Notes under the pieces: generated by a model
Told to the model about the DNA's origin: nothing
Database searches by the model: none
The model's input: only the letters and a program-made list of their open reading frames with translations
DNA from: Microvirga sp.
GTDB lineage: Bacteria; Pseudomonadota; Alphaproteobacteria; Rhizobiales; Beijerinckiaceae
Direction: 5' to 3'
Assembly: GCA_029266525.1 (NCBI GenBank)
Contig: JAQSWQ010000022.1
Coordinates: 17,562 to 81,561, forward strand
Length of the DNA stretch: 64,000 nt
Translations under genes and position numbers: made by a program
Part shown: one piece after another, positions 11,010-19,102 of the stretch
How the letters are laid out: every line of letters starts with the position of its first letter
Numbering within the stretch: position 1 is the stretch's first letter

Positions 11010-11366
11010 ATGTTGGTCGCCGCTTCCGAAGGCCAGGGCTTCCGCTACGAGGTCGTCGAGCGCACCGAAGGTTATCTGGTTCGTTCGCGCTGCCTCGACT
11101 CGGGCGCCGTCGACGAATCCGAGAGCAAGCTCTTCCGCACCGCTCCCGTCGCCTTCCGCTATGCCGAGATGTCGGCCTCGTTCGACCGCTACGCAGCTTC
11201 CCGCATGGCCGGGGAGGAGGCGATCGCCGAGCTCGCCGAGCTCGAGGCCCAGCAGCGGCTGTTCGCAGAGCTCAGCCGCCGCCTGCTGGATGACGGCATG
11301 GCCGCGATGGTGCTCGACGCCTGGGAACGGGCCGACGAGGAGCGCGACCGCCGGCGTTTCCACTGA
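11010..11366 (+). CDS. Uncharacterised 118-residue protein, first of two tandem paralogues
   Basis: I do not recognise the family. The 118-residue product is acidic and soluble-looking, with no signal peptide or membrane helix. The conserved first half reads RYEVVERTEGYLVRSRCLD, then FRTAPVAFRYAEMSASFDRYAA; the second half is helical and charged, ending LDAWERADEERDRRRFH. It has the same length as the gene that follows, and 35 of the first 63 positions match by my hand alignment, so the two arose by duplication. The ATG at 11010 has GGGAG 6 bases upstream, inside a perfect hairpin. The spacing and +1 orientation suggest it is a separate unit from DUF1489. Function is unknown. Confidence 0.75.
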   Translation: MLVAASEGQGFRYEVVERTEGYLVRSRCLDSGAVDESESKLFRTAPVAFRYAEMSASFDRYAASRMAGEEAIAELAELEAQQRLFAELSRRLLDDGMAAMVLDAWERADEERDRRRFH

Positions 11367-11379
11367 ACCGCGCCTTAAG

Positions 11380-11405
11380 CACGGTTCCGCACAAGCGGAA
11401 CCGTG
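11380..11405 (+). other. Perfect 11-base intercistronic hairpin
   Basis: CACGGTTCCGC and GCGGAACCGTG form an exact 11-base stem with an ACAA loop, 14 bases after the stop of the first paralogue. No T-run follows, so rho-independent termination is doubtful. A role in attenuation or mRNA stability between the two paralogues is possible. Confidence 0.5.
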
Positions 11406-11468
11406 GGCCGCCGATCGGCATTGCATCTGCGTGTAGCGCGTTGCGGTGTGCGGCCTCGGAGACCCTGG

Positions 11469-11498
11469 CATCGCGCGTGTCAGCGGAGTCGCGCGATG
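11469..11498 (+). promoter_or_regulatory. Hairpin enclosing ribosome-binding site and start codon of the second paralogue
   Basis: CATCGCGCG (11469-11477) is the exact reverse complement of CGCGCGATG (11490-11498). The ATG start codon forms the end of the 3' arm and the GGAG ribosome-binding site (11485-11488) sits in the 12-base loop. The structure is visible in the sequence; translational control is inferred. Confidence 0.5.
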
Positions 11499-11852
11499 TT
11501 CATGTCAGCAGCGGAAGGCCGGCACTGGCGCTACGAAATCTGCGAGCATTCGGACGGCTATCTCGTCCAGATGCGCGACCTCGACACCGGCGAGCTCGAC
11601 GACGAGTTCGCGACCGTTTTCCGGACCCTGCCCGTGGCTTTCGCCTATGCCGAGATGTCGGCGGCCTTCGACCGCTTCGCCGCGGCCGAGGTCGAGAACA
11701 GCACCGACGAGGAGACCGTCCTCGAGTTGCAGGTGAGCGAGCGCAACTTCATCGATCTGAGCGACCGCTTGCACGATGTCGGCATCAACGGCGTCGCCAT
11801 CCGCGCCTGGGAGAAGTCGCGCGGGTCAAGCCCGCGCATGACGCTGCACTGA
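11496..11852 (+). CDS. Uncharacterised 118-residue protein, second of two tandem paralogues
   Basis: A paralogue of the preceding gene with the same length. Shared stretches are RYEICEHSDGYLVQMRDLD, FRTLPVAFAYAEMSAAFDRFAA and a C-terminal ER-x2-F-x2-LS-x-RL-x-D-x-G pattern ending in AWEK. It is predicted to be soluble and acidic. The start at ATG 11496 is supported by GGAG 7 bases upstream; a second ATG two codons later is possible. The gene sits 129 bases beyond the first paralogue, separated by an 11-base perfect hairpin. The duplicated core looks like a small alpha/beta domain followed by a helical tail, but this is a guess from residue pattern. No function can be assigned. Confidence 0.75.
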   Translation: MFMSAAEGRHWRYEICEHSDGYLVQMRDLDTGELDDEFATVFRTLPVAFAYAEMSAAFDRFAAAEVENSTDEETVLELQVSERNFIDLSDRLHDVGINGVAIRAWEKSRGSSPRMTLH

Positions 11853-11951
11853 GCGCCCCGACCCCTCCCGCCGGCGCGAACGGCAACGATCCGACGCGGA
11901 AGCGCATTGCAAGCTGGCGGCTGACGCACAAAATGCAGTGCGAGGGCCGCT

Positions 11952-12689
11952 ATGAACCAGAAGAAGGACGTCGCCAAGCCGGAAGCGGCCGGAACGCCGG
12001 CGCAAGCCGCGCCTCCCGCCGCGGTGGACGCCTTCCTGTCGAGCGCGAGGAAGATCGGGCCGGCGGCGACCGCGGAGGGTAGGGCGCGTCTCGTCTTCGC
12101 GCTCGACGCCACGATGAGCCGCCAGCCGACCTGGGACCTCGCCTGCAAGGTCCAGGCGCAGATGTTCGAGGCCGCCGACACGATCGGCGGCCTCGCCGTC
12201 CAGCTCATCTATTTTCGCGGCTTCGACGAGTGCCGCTCCTCGAAATGGGTCGTGGCGCCGAGCGCGCTCACCGCACTCATGACGCAGATCGCCTGCCGCG
12301 GCGGTCACACGCAGATCGGCCGCGTGCTGCGCCACGTGCGCAAGGAGGCGCAGACGACCGGCGTCAAGGCTCTGGTCTATGTCGGCGATGCGATGGAGGA
12401 GCCCGTGGACGATCTCTGCGCGGCCGCGGGCGAGCTCGGGCTTCTCGGCGTGAAGGCGTTCATGTTCCATGAGGGCCGCGATCCGGTCGCGGCCGGCGCC
12501 TTCCAGGAGATCGCGCGCCTGACCGGCGGCGCCTATGCCCGCTTCGATGCGAACGCGCCGCATTCGCTCGCGGCGCTCCTGCGCGCGGCCGCGACCTACG
12601 CCAGCGGTGGCGTCGACGCGCTGAACCGGCTCGCCGCCGGCAATTCGGAGGCGCGCAAGCTTCTCACCGCCATGGGCGAACGCCGATGA
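11952..12689 (+). CDS. VWA domain-containing protein
   Basis: A 245-residue protein with a von Willebrand factor A-like fold. The first strand and metal site read RLVFALDATMSRQPTWD (D-x-T-x-S, a variant of the MIDAS D-x-S-x-S), followed by helix FEAADTIGGLAVQLIYFRG and a later strand KALVYVGDAMEE. The N-terminus (about 40 residues) is Ala/Pro-rich and probably disordered. No signal peptide, so cytosolic. It overlaps the J-domain gene by 4 bases, so the two are translationally coupled and probably act together. Similar VWA/J-protein pairs occur in related genomes, but I know of no established function; a role as a protein-binding scaffold is inferred. Confidence 0.8.
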   Translation: MNQKKDVAKPEAAGTPAQAAPPAAVDAFLSSARKIGPAATAEGRARLVFALDATMSRQPTWDLACKVQAQMFEAADTIGGLAVQLIYFRGFDECRSSKWVVAPSALTALMTQIACRGGHTQIGRVLRHVRKEAQTTGVKALVYVGDAMEEPVDDLCAAAGELGLLGVKAFMFHEGRDPVAAGAFQEIARLTGGAYARFDANAPHSLAALLRAAATYASGGVDALNRLAAGNSEARKLLTAMGERR

Positions 12690-13399
12690 TGACGCTCGTC
12701 TACGGCATCGCCGCGGTCGCGGCGGTGTGGTGGCTGTCGAGCCTCTTCGCGGGCGCCAATCCGTCCGCCATGGCGAAGCGCATGAGGCTGATCGGCGGCG
12801 CGGTCGCGCTCGTCGCGGCGGCGGTCCTTCTGGCGCGCGGGCGCTTCGACCTCGCCTTCATGCTCGCCACCCTGGCAGCCTGGCTCCTCGGCTGGAGCGG
12901 CCTCCGCATGCCCGGCTTCGGCAGCCGCACGACGCCGAGCGCGGGCTCGGTCTCGCGCGTGCGATCGGCCATGATCGAGATGGAGCTCGATCACGACACC
13001 GGCGAGATGAACGGCTCGGTGCTGGCCGGCGCCCGCGCCGGTCGCGCGCTCAAGGACCTCGACGAGGAGGCGCTGCGCCAGCTCTATGAAGAGTGCCGCG
13101 CGAACGATCCGGACGGGCTGCGGCTTCTAGAGGCGTATCTCGACCGCCGGTTTGCCGGCTGGCGTGAACACGCTGAGGCTCACGCCGACCCGGGGCCGCA
13201 CGGGCGCGCGCAGGCGGGCGCGATGACGGAAGAGGAGGCGTATCAGATCCTGGGCCTGCAGCCGGGCGCCGACCCTGACGAGGTCCGGCGTGCGCACCGC
13301 ACGCTGATGATGAAGCTGCATCCCGACCAGGGCGGGACGACGTACCTCGCGGCCCGCATCAACGAGGCCAAGGACGTGCTGCTGCGCCGACATCGCTGA
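12686..13399 (+). CDS. Membrane-anchored J-domain protein
   Basis: A 237-residue protein with hydrophobic N-terminal segments (about residues 3-22, 35-52 and 55-72) and a C-terminal J domain from about residue 177. EEEAYQILGLQPGADPDEVRRAHRTLMMKLHPDQGG carries the HPD tripeptide needed to stimulate Hsp70 ATPase. N-terminal anchor with C-terminal J domain resembles the Tim14/DjlA-like class rather than classical DnaJ; no zinc finger or G/F region is present. It would recruit DnaK to the inner membrane. The ATG overlaps the stop of the VWA gene (ATGATGA), implying coupled translation. The client is unknown; the VWA partner is the obvious candidate. Confidence 0.85.
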   Translation: MMTLVYGIAAVAAVWWLSSLFAGANPSAMAKRMRLIGGAVALVAAAVLLARGRFDLAFMLATLAAWLLGWSGLRMPGFGSRTTPSAGSVSRVRSAMIEMELDHDTGEMNGSVLAGARAGRALKDLDEEALRQLYEECRANDPDGLRLLEAYLDRRFAGWREHAEAHADPGPHGRAQAGAMTEEEAYQILGLQPGADPDEVRRAHRTLMMKLHPDQGGTTYLAARINEAKDVLLRRHR

Positions 13400-13477
13400 T
13401 ACTCCACTTAGCGAGCCGGCCGCACGGCCGGGGTCGGTTTACGCGATGGCCGCGCTCGCGCGCGGCCGGGAAACTCG

Positions 13478-15091
13478 TCAGCTCCGGGTGGCGAAGCAGG
13501 CGAAGCCGTTGCGCTTCAGCGACTTGCAGGCTTCCTGCGCGGAATCGGCTTCCTCGAAGCCCGAGAAGCGGGCCCGGTACAGCACCGCGCCGTCGCGCAC
13601 GACCTTCTCGGTGAAGGGCGAGGCCTTGGCGAGGGCGCCGCGCGAGCGCTGGCGGGCTTCGTCGAGGATCTCGCGCGCCTTCGTCTCGTCGTCCATGGCG
13701 CCGAGCTGGATCACCCAAGCGCCGGCCGGGAGCGGGGAGGGCGAGGCGGCAAGCCGCGGCGCCTCGCGGCGCGGCGGCTCGACCGGCTCGGCACTGGCCA
13801 CGACCTCGGCCCGCGGCTCGGGCTTAGGCACGCTCATCTCAGGCAGGCGCGCATCGATCTTGGCGAGGGCCGCTGGGTTGAGGGCCGGAGCGGAGGCCAG
13901 CGGCTGCGGACGCGGCGGCGGCGCGGCCGGAGCCTCGACCGGCGCGTAGGCCTGCGCCGATTGCGGAATGCCCGGCGAAGCTCCGCTCCAGCGCATCGCC
14001 GGAGCCGAGGGAGTGGTGGTCGGCGTGGTCGCCGCCGCGATCGGGCGCATCGCGTTGAGATCGAGCGGCTGCGGCCTCGGGCGCGGAGCCGGCGTCGTCG
14101 CGGCGGTCGTGTCGACCTGCGGCTCGCTCGTGCGCTGGCGCGGAGCCTCGGCGACCACCGCCGGGCGGGGCCGCTCGGAAACCTCCGCGACGATCGGGGC
14201 GGTGCGGGCGCCGGCATAGGCGCGCGGCAGCGTTTGTCCGACGAGCGATGCCATCATGGCGTCGCGGCTCGCGCCGGAGCGCCCGCCGAGCACCGCGGCG
14301 ACGATGTGGCGGTCCCCGCTCCTTGCCGAGGTCAGGAGATTGAAGCCCGAGGCGCGGGTGAAGCCGGTCTTGATCCCATCGACGCCCTCGACGCGGCCAA
14401 GCAGCTTGTTGTGGTTGCGGTAGGCGGCGCGGCCGTAATGGAACACGCGGGTCGCGAAGTACTTGTACTGCTTCGGGAAGCGATCGTGGACCGCCCGGCC
14501 GAGGATCGTGAGGTCGCGCGCGGTGGTCACCTGCTCCGGATCGGGAAGGCCCGAGGCGTTGCGGTAGACGGTTCGCGTCATCCCCAAGGCGCGCGCCTTG
14601 CGCGTCATCTGGTCGGCGAAGGCTTCGACGGAGCCGGCGAGGTTCTCGGCGACGACGGCCGCGACGTCGTTCGCCGATTTCGTGACGAGCGCCAGGATCG
14701 CGTCCTCGACCTCGATGGTCGAGCCCGGGCGAAGGCCAAGCTTCGACGGCGCCTGACTGGCCGCGTAGGCGGAGACTTGCAGCGGCGTCGAAAGCGAGAT
14801 GCGCCCCCGCTCCAGCTGCTCGAAGAGGAGATAGAGCGTCATCACCTTGGTGACGGAGGCCGGGTGCCGCAGCGCGTCCTCGTTCTGGCCGTAGAGCGTC
14901 TTGCCGGTCTTGGCGTCGACCACCATGGCGGCATAGGGCGGCGCGTAGGCCGGAGCGGCGGCCCGGCGGTGTTTGCGCCGGGCGGCCTCCGCAGGGCTTG
15001 AAAGTGCGACGATGATCGTTGCCGAAACGCCGAGGACCGCGGCCACCGTCGAGGCGCGCGCGCGCCGGTTCAGAACGCTACTCGAGACCAT
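13478..15091 (-). CDS. D-alanyl-D-alanine carboxypeptidase with C-terminal SPOR domain
   Basis: A 537-residue exported penicillin-binding protein (peptidase S11, DacA type) that trims the terminal D-Ala of peptidoglycan stem peptides. After a signal/anchor segment (about residues 10-35) come the three active-site motifs: SVTK (nucleophile Ser), SAN (KSANDVAAV) and KTG (GIKTGFT). A long Pro/Ala/Arg-rich linker (about 310-450) leads to a SPOR domain (GAWVIQLGAMDDETKAREIL to the end) that binds denuded glycan at the septum. This S11-SPOR fusion is common in Rhizobiales. Start at 15091 places the hydrophobic segment near the N-terminus; the longer frame adds an unlikely Arg-rich leader. Confidence 0.92.
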   Translation of the reverse strand: MVSSSVLNRRARASTVAAVLGVSATIIVALSSPAEAARRKHRRAAAPAYAPPYAAMVVDAKTGKTLYGQNEDALRHPASVTKVMTLYLLFEQLERGRISLSTPLQVSAYAASQAPSKLGLRPGSTIEVEDAILALVTKSANDVAAVVAENLAGSVEAFADQMTRKARALGMTRTVYRNASGLPDPEQVTTARDLTILGRAVHDRFPKQYKYFATRVFHYGRAAYRNHNKLLGRVEGVDGIKTGFTRASGFNLLTSARSGDRHIVAAVLGGRSGASRDAMMASLVGQTLPRAYAGARTAPIVAEVSERPRPAVVAEAPRQRTSEPQVDTTAATTPAPRPRPQPLDLNAMRPIAAATTPTTTPSAPAMRWSGASPGIPQSAQAYAPVEAPAAPPPRPQPLASAPALNPAALAKIDARLPEMSVPKPEPRAEVVASAEPVEPPRREAPRLAASPSPLPAGAWVIQLGAMDDETKAREILDEARQRSRGALAKASPFTEKVVRDGAVLYRARFSGFEEADSAQEACKSLKRNGFACFATRS

Positions 15092-15233
15092 CCGACCGTC
15101 CCCATCTGCGGCTGTTCGCCCCTTGATTGCCGCGCGGGCCGTTGGCAGCCGTTGCAATCGCGGCACAGTCGTTGACGGTAGGTTGACGCGGTTACGGGCG
15201 GGTTAATGCGGTTTTCCGGCCTCCCGACGTGAT

Positions 15234-15280
15234 TTGTGCACCGCACAATTTTTCTTGACAACCTTTTGTGCGGTGCACAT
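15234..15280 (+). promoter_or_regulatory. Phasin promoter with two flanking TTGTGC-N3-GCACA(A/T) operators
   Basis: TTGTGC-ACC-GCACAA at 15234-15248 and TTGTGC-GGT-GCACAT at 15266-15280 are each near-perfect dyads, centred 32 bases apart, about three helical turns. Together they also form a perfect 14-base inverted repeat (15235-15248 with 15266-15279). Between them lies a consensus -35 TTGACA (15255-15260); a -10-like TATGGT starts at 15280. The core TGC-N3-GCA resembles the published binding motif of PhaR, the polyhydroxyalkanoate-responsive repressor of phasin genes. Binding by PhaR is inferred. Confidence 0.65.
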
Positions 15281-15365
15281 ATGGTCCTTGCGAGGCGGGG
15301 CAGCTCCGCGCAGCACGAACCGAAATCACGAAGACAGCGGCGCCGTGGCGCCGGAGGATGAAACT

Positions 15366-15713
15366 ATGATCCAGCAGTTCGACACCATCCAGAAATTCGG
15401 CAAGGACAACGTCGACGCCGCGCTCAAGAGCTTCGGCGCCGTCTCCAAGGGCGCCCAGACGATCGCCGTCGAGGCCGCCGACTATGCCAAGAAGTCGTTC
15501 GAGCAGAGCACCGCGACGCTCGAGAAGCTCGTCGGCGCGAAGTCGCTCGACAAGGCGATCGAGATCCAGACCGACTACGTGAAGTCGGCCTATGAGGGCT
15601 TCGTCGCCCAGTCGACCAAGCTCGGCGAGCTCTATGCGAGCGTGGCGAAGGACGCCTTCAAGCCGTATGAGGGCCTCGTCGCCGTCGCGAACGGCAAGCT
15701 TGCCGCCGCCTAA
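15366..15713 (+). CDS. Phasin (PHA granule-associated protein)
   Basis: A 115-residue phasin-family protein that coats polyhydroxyalkanoate granules. It is almost entirely amphipathic helix, with typical blocks ALKSFGAVSKGAQTIAVEAADYAKKSFEQ and TDYVKSAYEGFVAQSTKLGELY, and no signal peptide. The ATG at 15366 is preceded by GGAGG with 8-base spacing. It is transcribed alone, from a promoter with a double-dyad operator, and ends with a strong terminator 30 bases after the stop. Phasin_2 proteins in this order respond to carbon storage state. The identity rests on length, composition and phrase-level similarity and is quite secure. Confidence 0.92.
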   Translation: MIQQFDTIQKFGKDNVDAALKSFGAVSKGAQTIAVEAADYAKKSFEQSTATLEKLVGAKSLDKAIEIQTDYVKSAYEGFVAQSTKLGELYASVAKDAFKPYEGLVAVANGKLAAA

Positions 15714-15742
15714 GCTCGCGCAGCAGCACTTCCGATACGAAG

Positions 15743-15767
15743 CGCCCGGCCCTTGGCCGGGCGTTTT
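15743..15767 (+). terminator. Rho-independent terminator of the phasin gene
   Basis: CGCCCGGCC pairs perfectly with GGCCGGGCG across a CTT loop and is followed by TTTT (15764-15767). It begins 30 bases after the phasin stop codon. Confidence 0.9.
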
Positions 15768-16073
15768 GCTTTTCAGAGGACGATCCGCGCGGCGCTTGTG
15801 CTCTATGTGGGCCTGCGGTTCGCGCACTGGCTTCGTGGAAGCGAGCGTCGTCGCGCGCACTTCGCACTGCGTCGTCTCTCGGTATTCCTGCTCTGAATCG
15901 AGCCCGGCGTCGGCGTGCTCTGAGCAGCGGTATGTCGGCGTGCGAAGCACGGCCGTGGACTGGGCCGCGAACGATCTGGCGAACCGGCGCGGAGGATTCT
16001 ACATTACGACTCAGGACAGACCCACGCTTGTGGGGTGAGGACCCGCGCTTCCACTGGGGATGAACGGCACGTC
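15768..16073. other. 306-base intergenic region upstream of clpS
   Basis: No convincing gene, RNA or strong repeat is seen. The stretch must hold the clpS-clpA promoter. A GGAGG at about 15991-15995 is followed by no good start codon in frame with a conserved product, so I did not call a gene. Confidence 0.5.
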
Positions 16074-16454
16074 ATGGCGCGGTCGACGCCGCAATTGTCG
16101 CTGATCAGGCCCGTTACGGGCGCGGCGCCGCGCGCGCCCGGCGGGGACGACGACGGCCGCTCCGGCACGTCGGTCATCACAAAGCCGAAAACCCGGACGA
16201 AACGTCCGAACCTGTATCGCGTGCTTCTTCTCAACGACGACTACACGCCGATGGAGTTCGTGGTCCACGTGCTCGAGCGATTCTTCAACAAGTCGCGGGA
16301 CGACGCGACCCGCATCATGCTGCACGTCCATCACAACGGCGTCGGCGAATGCGGGGTCTACACCTACGAGGTCGCCGAAACCAAAGTGACGCAGGTGATG
16401 GATTTCGCCCGCAAGCACCAACATCCTCTACAGTGCGTTATGGAAAAGAAGTAG
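16074..16454 (+). CDS. clpS: ATP-dependent Clp protease adaptor ClpS
   Basis: A 126-residue adaptor that binds the ClpA N-domain and delivers N-end-rule substrates to ClpAP. After a disordered, Arg/Pro-rich N-terminus come [24 protein letters not shown], with the substrate-pocket residues of the [10 protein letters not shown] motif, then [19 protein letters not shown] and a C-terminal LQCVMEKK. Start ATG 16074 gives the usual length; weak GGGG precedes it. It is 19 bases upstream of clpA, the standard arrangement. Because clpA is disrupted here, ClpS may have lost its partner, unless the clpA lesion is a sequence error. Confidence 0.96.
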   Translation: MARSTPQLSLIRPVTGAAPRAPGGDDDGRSGTSVITKPKTRTKRPNLYRVLLLNDDYTPMEFVVHVLERFFNKSRDDATRIMLHVHHNGVGECGVYTYEVAETKVTQVMDFARKHQHPLQCVMEKK

Positions 16455-16473
16455 CTCTCACCCCGAGGTTGCC

Positions 16474-18820
16474 TTGCCGAGCTTTTCTCGCAGTCTGGAA
16501 CAGGCCCTTCACCGGGCGCTCGCACTGGCCGGCGAACGCCGGCACGAATACGCCACCCTCGAGCACCTCCTCCTCGCTCTCGTCGACGATCAGGACGCCG
16601 CCGCGGTCATGCGCGCCTGCAACGTCGATCTCGATGCGCTGCGCCGCAACCTCGTCGAATATGTCGACGCCGAGCTCGCCAACCTCGTCGCGGACGGCCG
16701 CCAGGATTCGAAGCCGACGGCCGGCTTCCAGCGCGTGATCCAGCGCGCCGTGATCCACGTGCAGTCCTCCGGCCGCGAGGAGGTGACCGGCGCGAACGTG
16801 CTCGTCGCGATCTTTGCCGAGCGCGAGAGCCACGCCGCCTATTTCCTGCAAGAGCAGGACATGACCCGCTACGACGCGGTGAACTACATCAGCCACGGCA
16901 TCGCCAAGCGCCCGGGACTGTCGGAATCGCGCAGCCCGCGCGGCGCGGAGGAGGAGTCGAACGAGCGTCCTTCGGGCGGCGACGAGTCGGACGGGCGCCA
17001 GAAGAAGAAGGGCGACGCCCTCGACGCCTATTGCGTCAACCTCAACAAGAAGGCGAAGGAGGGCAAGATCGACCCGCTGATCGGCCGCGAGGCCGAGGTG
17101 CAGCGCACGATCCAGGTCCTGTGCCGGCGGCAGAAGAACAACCCGCTCCTGGTCGGCGACCCTGGCGTGGGCAAGACCGCGATCGCCGAAGGCCTCGCAC
17201 GCAAGATCGTCAAGGGCGAGGTGCCCGAGGTCCTCGAGAACGCGACGGTGTTCGCGCTCGACATGGGCACGCTTCTCGCCGGCACGCGCTACCGCGGCGA
17301 CTTCGAGGAGCGGCTGAAGCAGGTCGTGAAGGAGATCGAGCAGCACCCGAACGCGATCATGTTCATCGACGAGATCCACACGGTGATCGGCGCGGGCGCC
17401 ACCTCCGGCGGCGCGATGGACGCCTCGAACCTCCTCAAGCCAGCCCTGGCAGCCGGGACGCTTCGCTGCATCGGCTCGACCACCTACAAGGAATACCGCC
17501 AGTATTTCGAGAAGGACCGCGCGCTCGTGCGGCGCTTCCAGAAGATCGACGTGAACGAACCCTCGATCCCGGACACGATCGAGATCATGAAGGGGCTGAA
17601 GCCCTATTTCGAGGACTTCCACAAGCTCCGCTACACCGGCGACGCCATCAAGGCCGCGGTCGAGCTCTCGGCTCGTTATATCAACGACCGCAAGCTGCCG
17701 GACAAGGCGATCGACGTCATCGACGAGACCGGCGCCTCGCAGATGCTCGTGCCCGAGCACCGGCGCAAGAAGACCATCGGCGTGAAGGAGATCGAGACCA
17801 CCGTCGCGACGATGGCGCGCATCCCGCCGAAGACGGTCTCGAAGGACGACGCCGAGGTCCTCGCGAACCTTCAGACCGCGCTGAAAACCGTGGTCTACGG
17901 GCAGGAGACCGCGATCGCGGCTCTCACCTCCGCGATCAAACTCGCCCGTGCGGGCCTGCGCGACGCGGAGAAGCCGATCGGCTGCTACCTCTTCGCCGGC
18001 CCGACCGGCGTTGGCAAGACTGAGGTCGCAAAGCAGCTTGCGACCTCGCTCGGCGTCGAGCTCCTGCGCTTCGACATGTCGGAGTACATGGAGCGCCACA
18101 CGGTGTCGCGGCTGATCGGCGCGCCGCCCGGCTATGTCGGCTTCGACCAGGGCGGCCTTCTCACCGACGGCATCGACCAGCATCCGCACTGCGTGCTGCT
18201 CCTCGACGAGATCGAGAAGGCGCATCCGGACCTGTTCAACATCCTCCTGCAGGTGATGGACCACGGCAAGCTCACCGACCACAACGGCAAGCAGGTCGAG
18301 GCTGTTCGCGCCGGAGTTCCGCAACCGCCTCGACGCAGTCATCTCCTTCGGCCGCCTGCCGCGCGAGGTCATCGCCAAGGTCGTCGACAAGTTCGTGATG
18401 CAGCTCGAGGCGCAGCTCGCCGACCGCAACGTGACGATCGAGCTCTCGGACGAGGCCCGCGACTGGCTCGTCGAGCACGGCTATGACGAGACCATGGGCG
18501 CGCGGCCGATGTCGCGGCTGATCCAGTCGACGATCAAGACGCCCCTCGCCGACGAGGTCCTCTTCGGCAAGCTCAAGAACGGCGGCGCCGTGCGGGTGAT
18601 CGTGGTCAGGCCCGAAAACGAGAAGGAAGCGCTCGGCTTCGAATATCCCGAAGGGCCGGTGACGCCGAAGCCCGAGCGCGATGTGACCAATGCCGTGAAG
18701 AAGCGGCCGAGGCGCAAGGCGCCGGTGTTCGGCAAGTCGCGCAAGCCAGCGAAGCCGAAGGGCCCCGGCGGCTCAGGCGGCGTGCGCACCGTGCCCAAGG
18801 TCCCGCTGGTCAGGGCATGA
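16474..18820 (+). pseudogene. clpA: Disrupted clpA (ATP-dependent Clp protease ATP-binding subunit)
   Basis: ClpA unfolds substrates for ClpP using two AAA+ rings. The start is TTG 16474 ([16 protein letters not shown], the conserved N-terminus) with GAGG upstream. The N-domain (about 1-140), D1 Walker [10 protein letters not shown] (near 227) and D2 Walker [10 protein letters not shown] (near 509) are intact up to [10 protein letters not shown] at about 18300. The frame then breaks: the expected FRNV...MTTNAG segment with the sensor-1 Asn is absent, and the sequence resumes one frame over at 18302 with [20 protein letters not shown], running to 18820. About 40 codons are missing, and the loss is not a multiple of three. 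The C-terminus is a Lys/Pro/Gly-rich tail. True mutation and assembly collapse are both possible. Confidence 0.88.
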
Positions 18821-19086
18821 CCACCGAGGTCCAGCCGCAAGCCCCTCTCGAGCCCGCGCCTGCGCAAGGCGCTTCGGCGCCGAAGCTGACCTGGCGCGAA
18901 AAGCGCTGGCAACGCCGGCGCCGCCGCAAGGTGTTCGAGGAGGTCCTCGGCTGGATCCTGGTGCCGATCATTCTCGTCGCCTGCTATTGGGCCGTGAAGG
19001 CCGGCCTCAACGCCGCCGGCACCTCGCCCTCCGCGCTGATCGCCGGCGTGCGCCAGCTCCTCACCGGCGCCGGCGCGCAGCCTTAG
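18817..19086 (+). CDS. Small single-span membrane protein
   Basis: An 89-residue hypothetical protein. A Pro/Ala-rich N-terminus is followed by a very basic stretch (WREKRWQRRRRRK, about residues 26-38), a single hydrophobic helix (VLGWILVPIILVACYWAVKAG, about 43-63) and a short tail. The positive-inside rule predicts the N-terminus in the cytoplasm. The ATG overlaps the clpA stop by 4 bases (ATGA), so translation is coupled to clpA. I do not recognise a family; small proteins of this kind are found next to clpA in related genomes as far as I recall, which is weak support. Confidence 0.7.
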   Translation: MTTEVQPQAPLEPAPAQGASAPKLTWREKRWQRRRRRKVFEEVLGWILVPIILVACYWAVKAGLNAAGTSPSALIAGVRQLLTGAGAQP

Positions 19087-19102
19087 TTGAAACGGAGCGG
19101 CG

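Noticed and set aside
13416..13431. CCGGCCG/CGGCCGG hairpin between the J-domain and carboxypeptidase genes
   Set aside because: Only a 2-base centre and a weak tail. Likely a chance palindrome in GC-rich DNA, although it lies between convergent genes.
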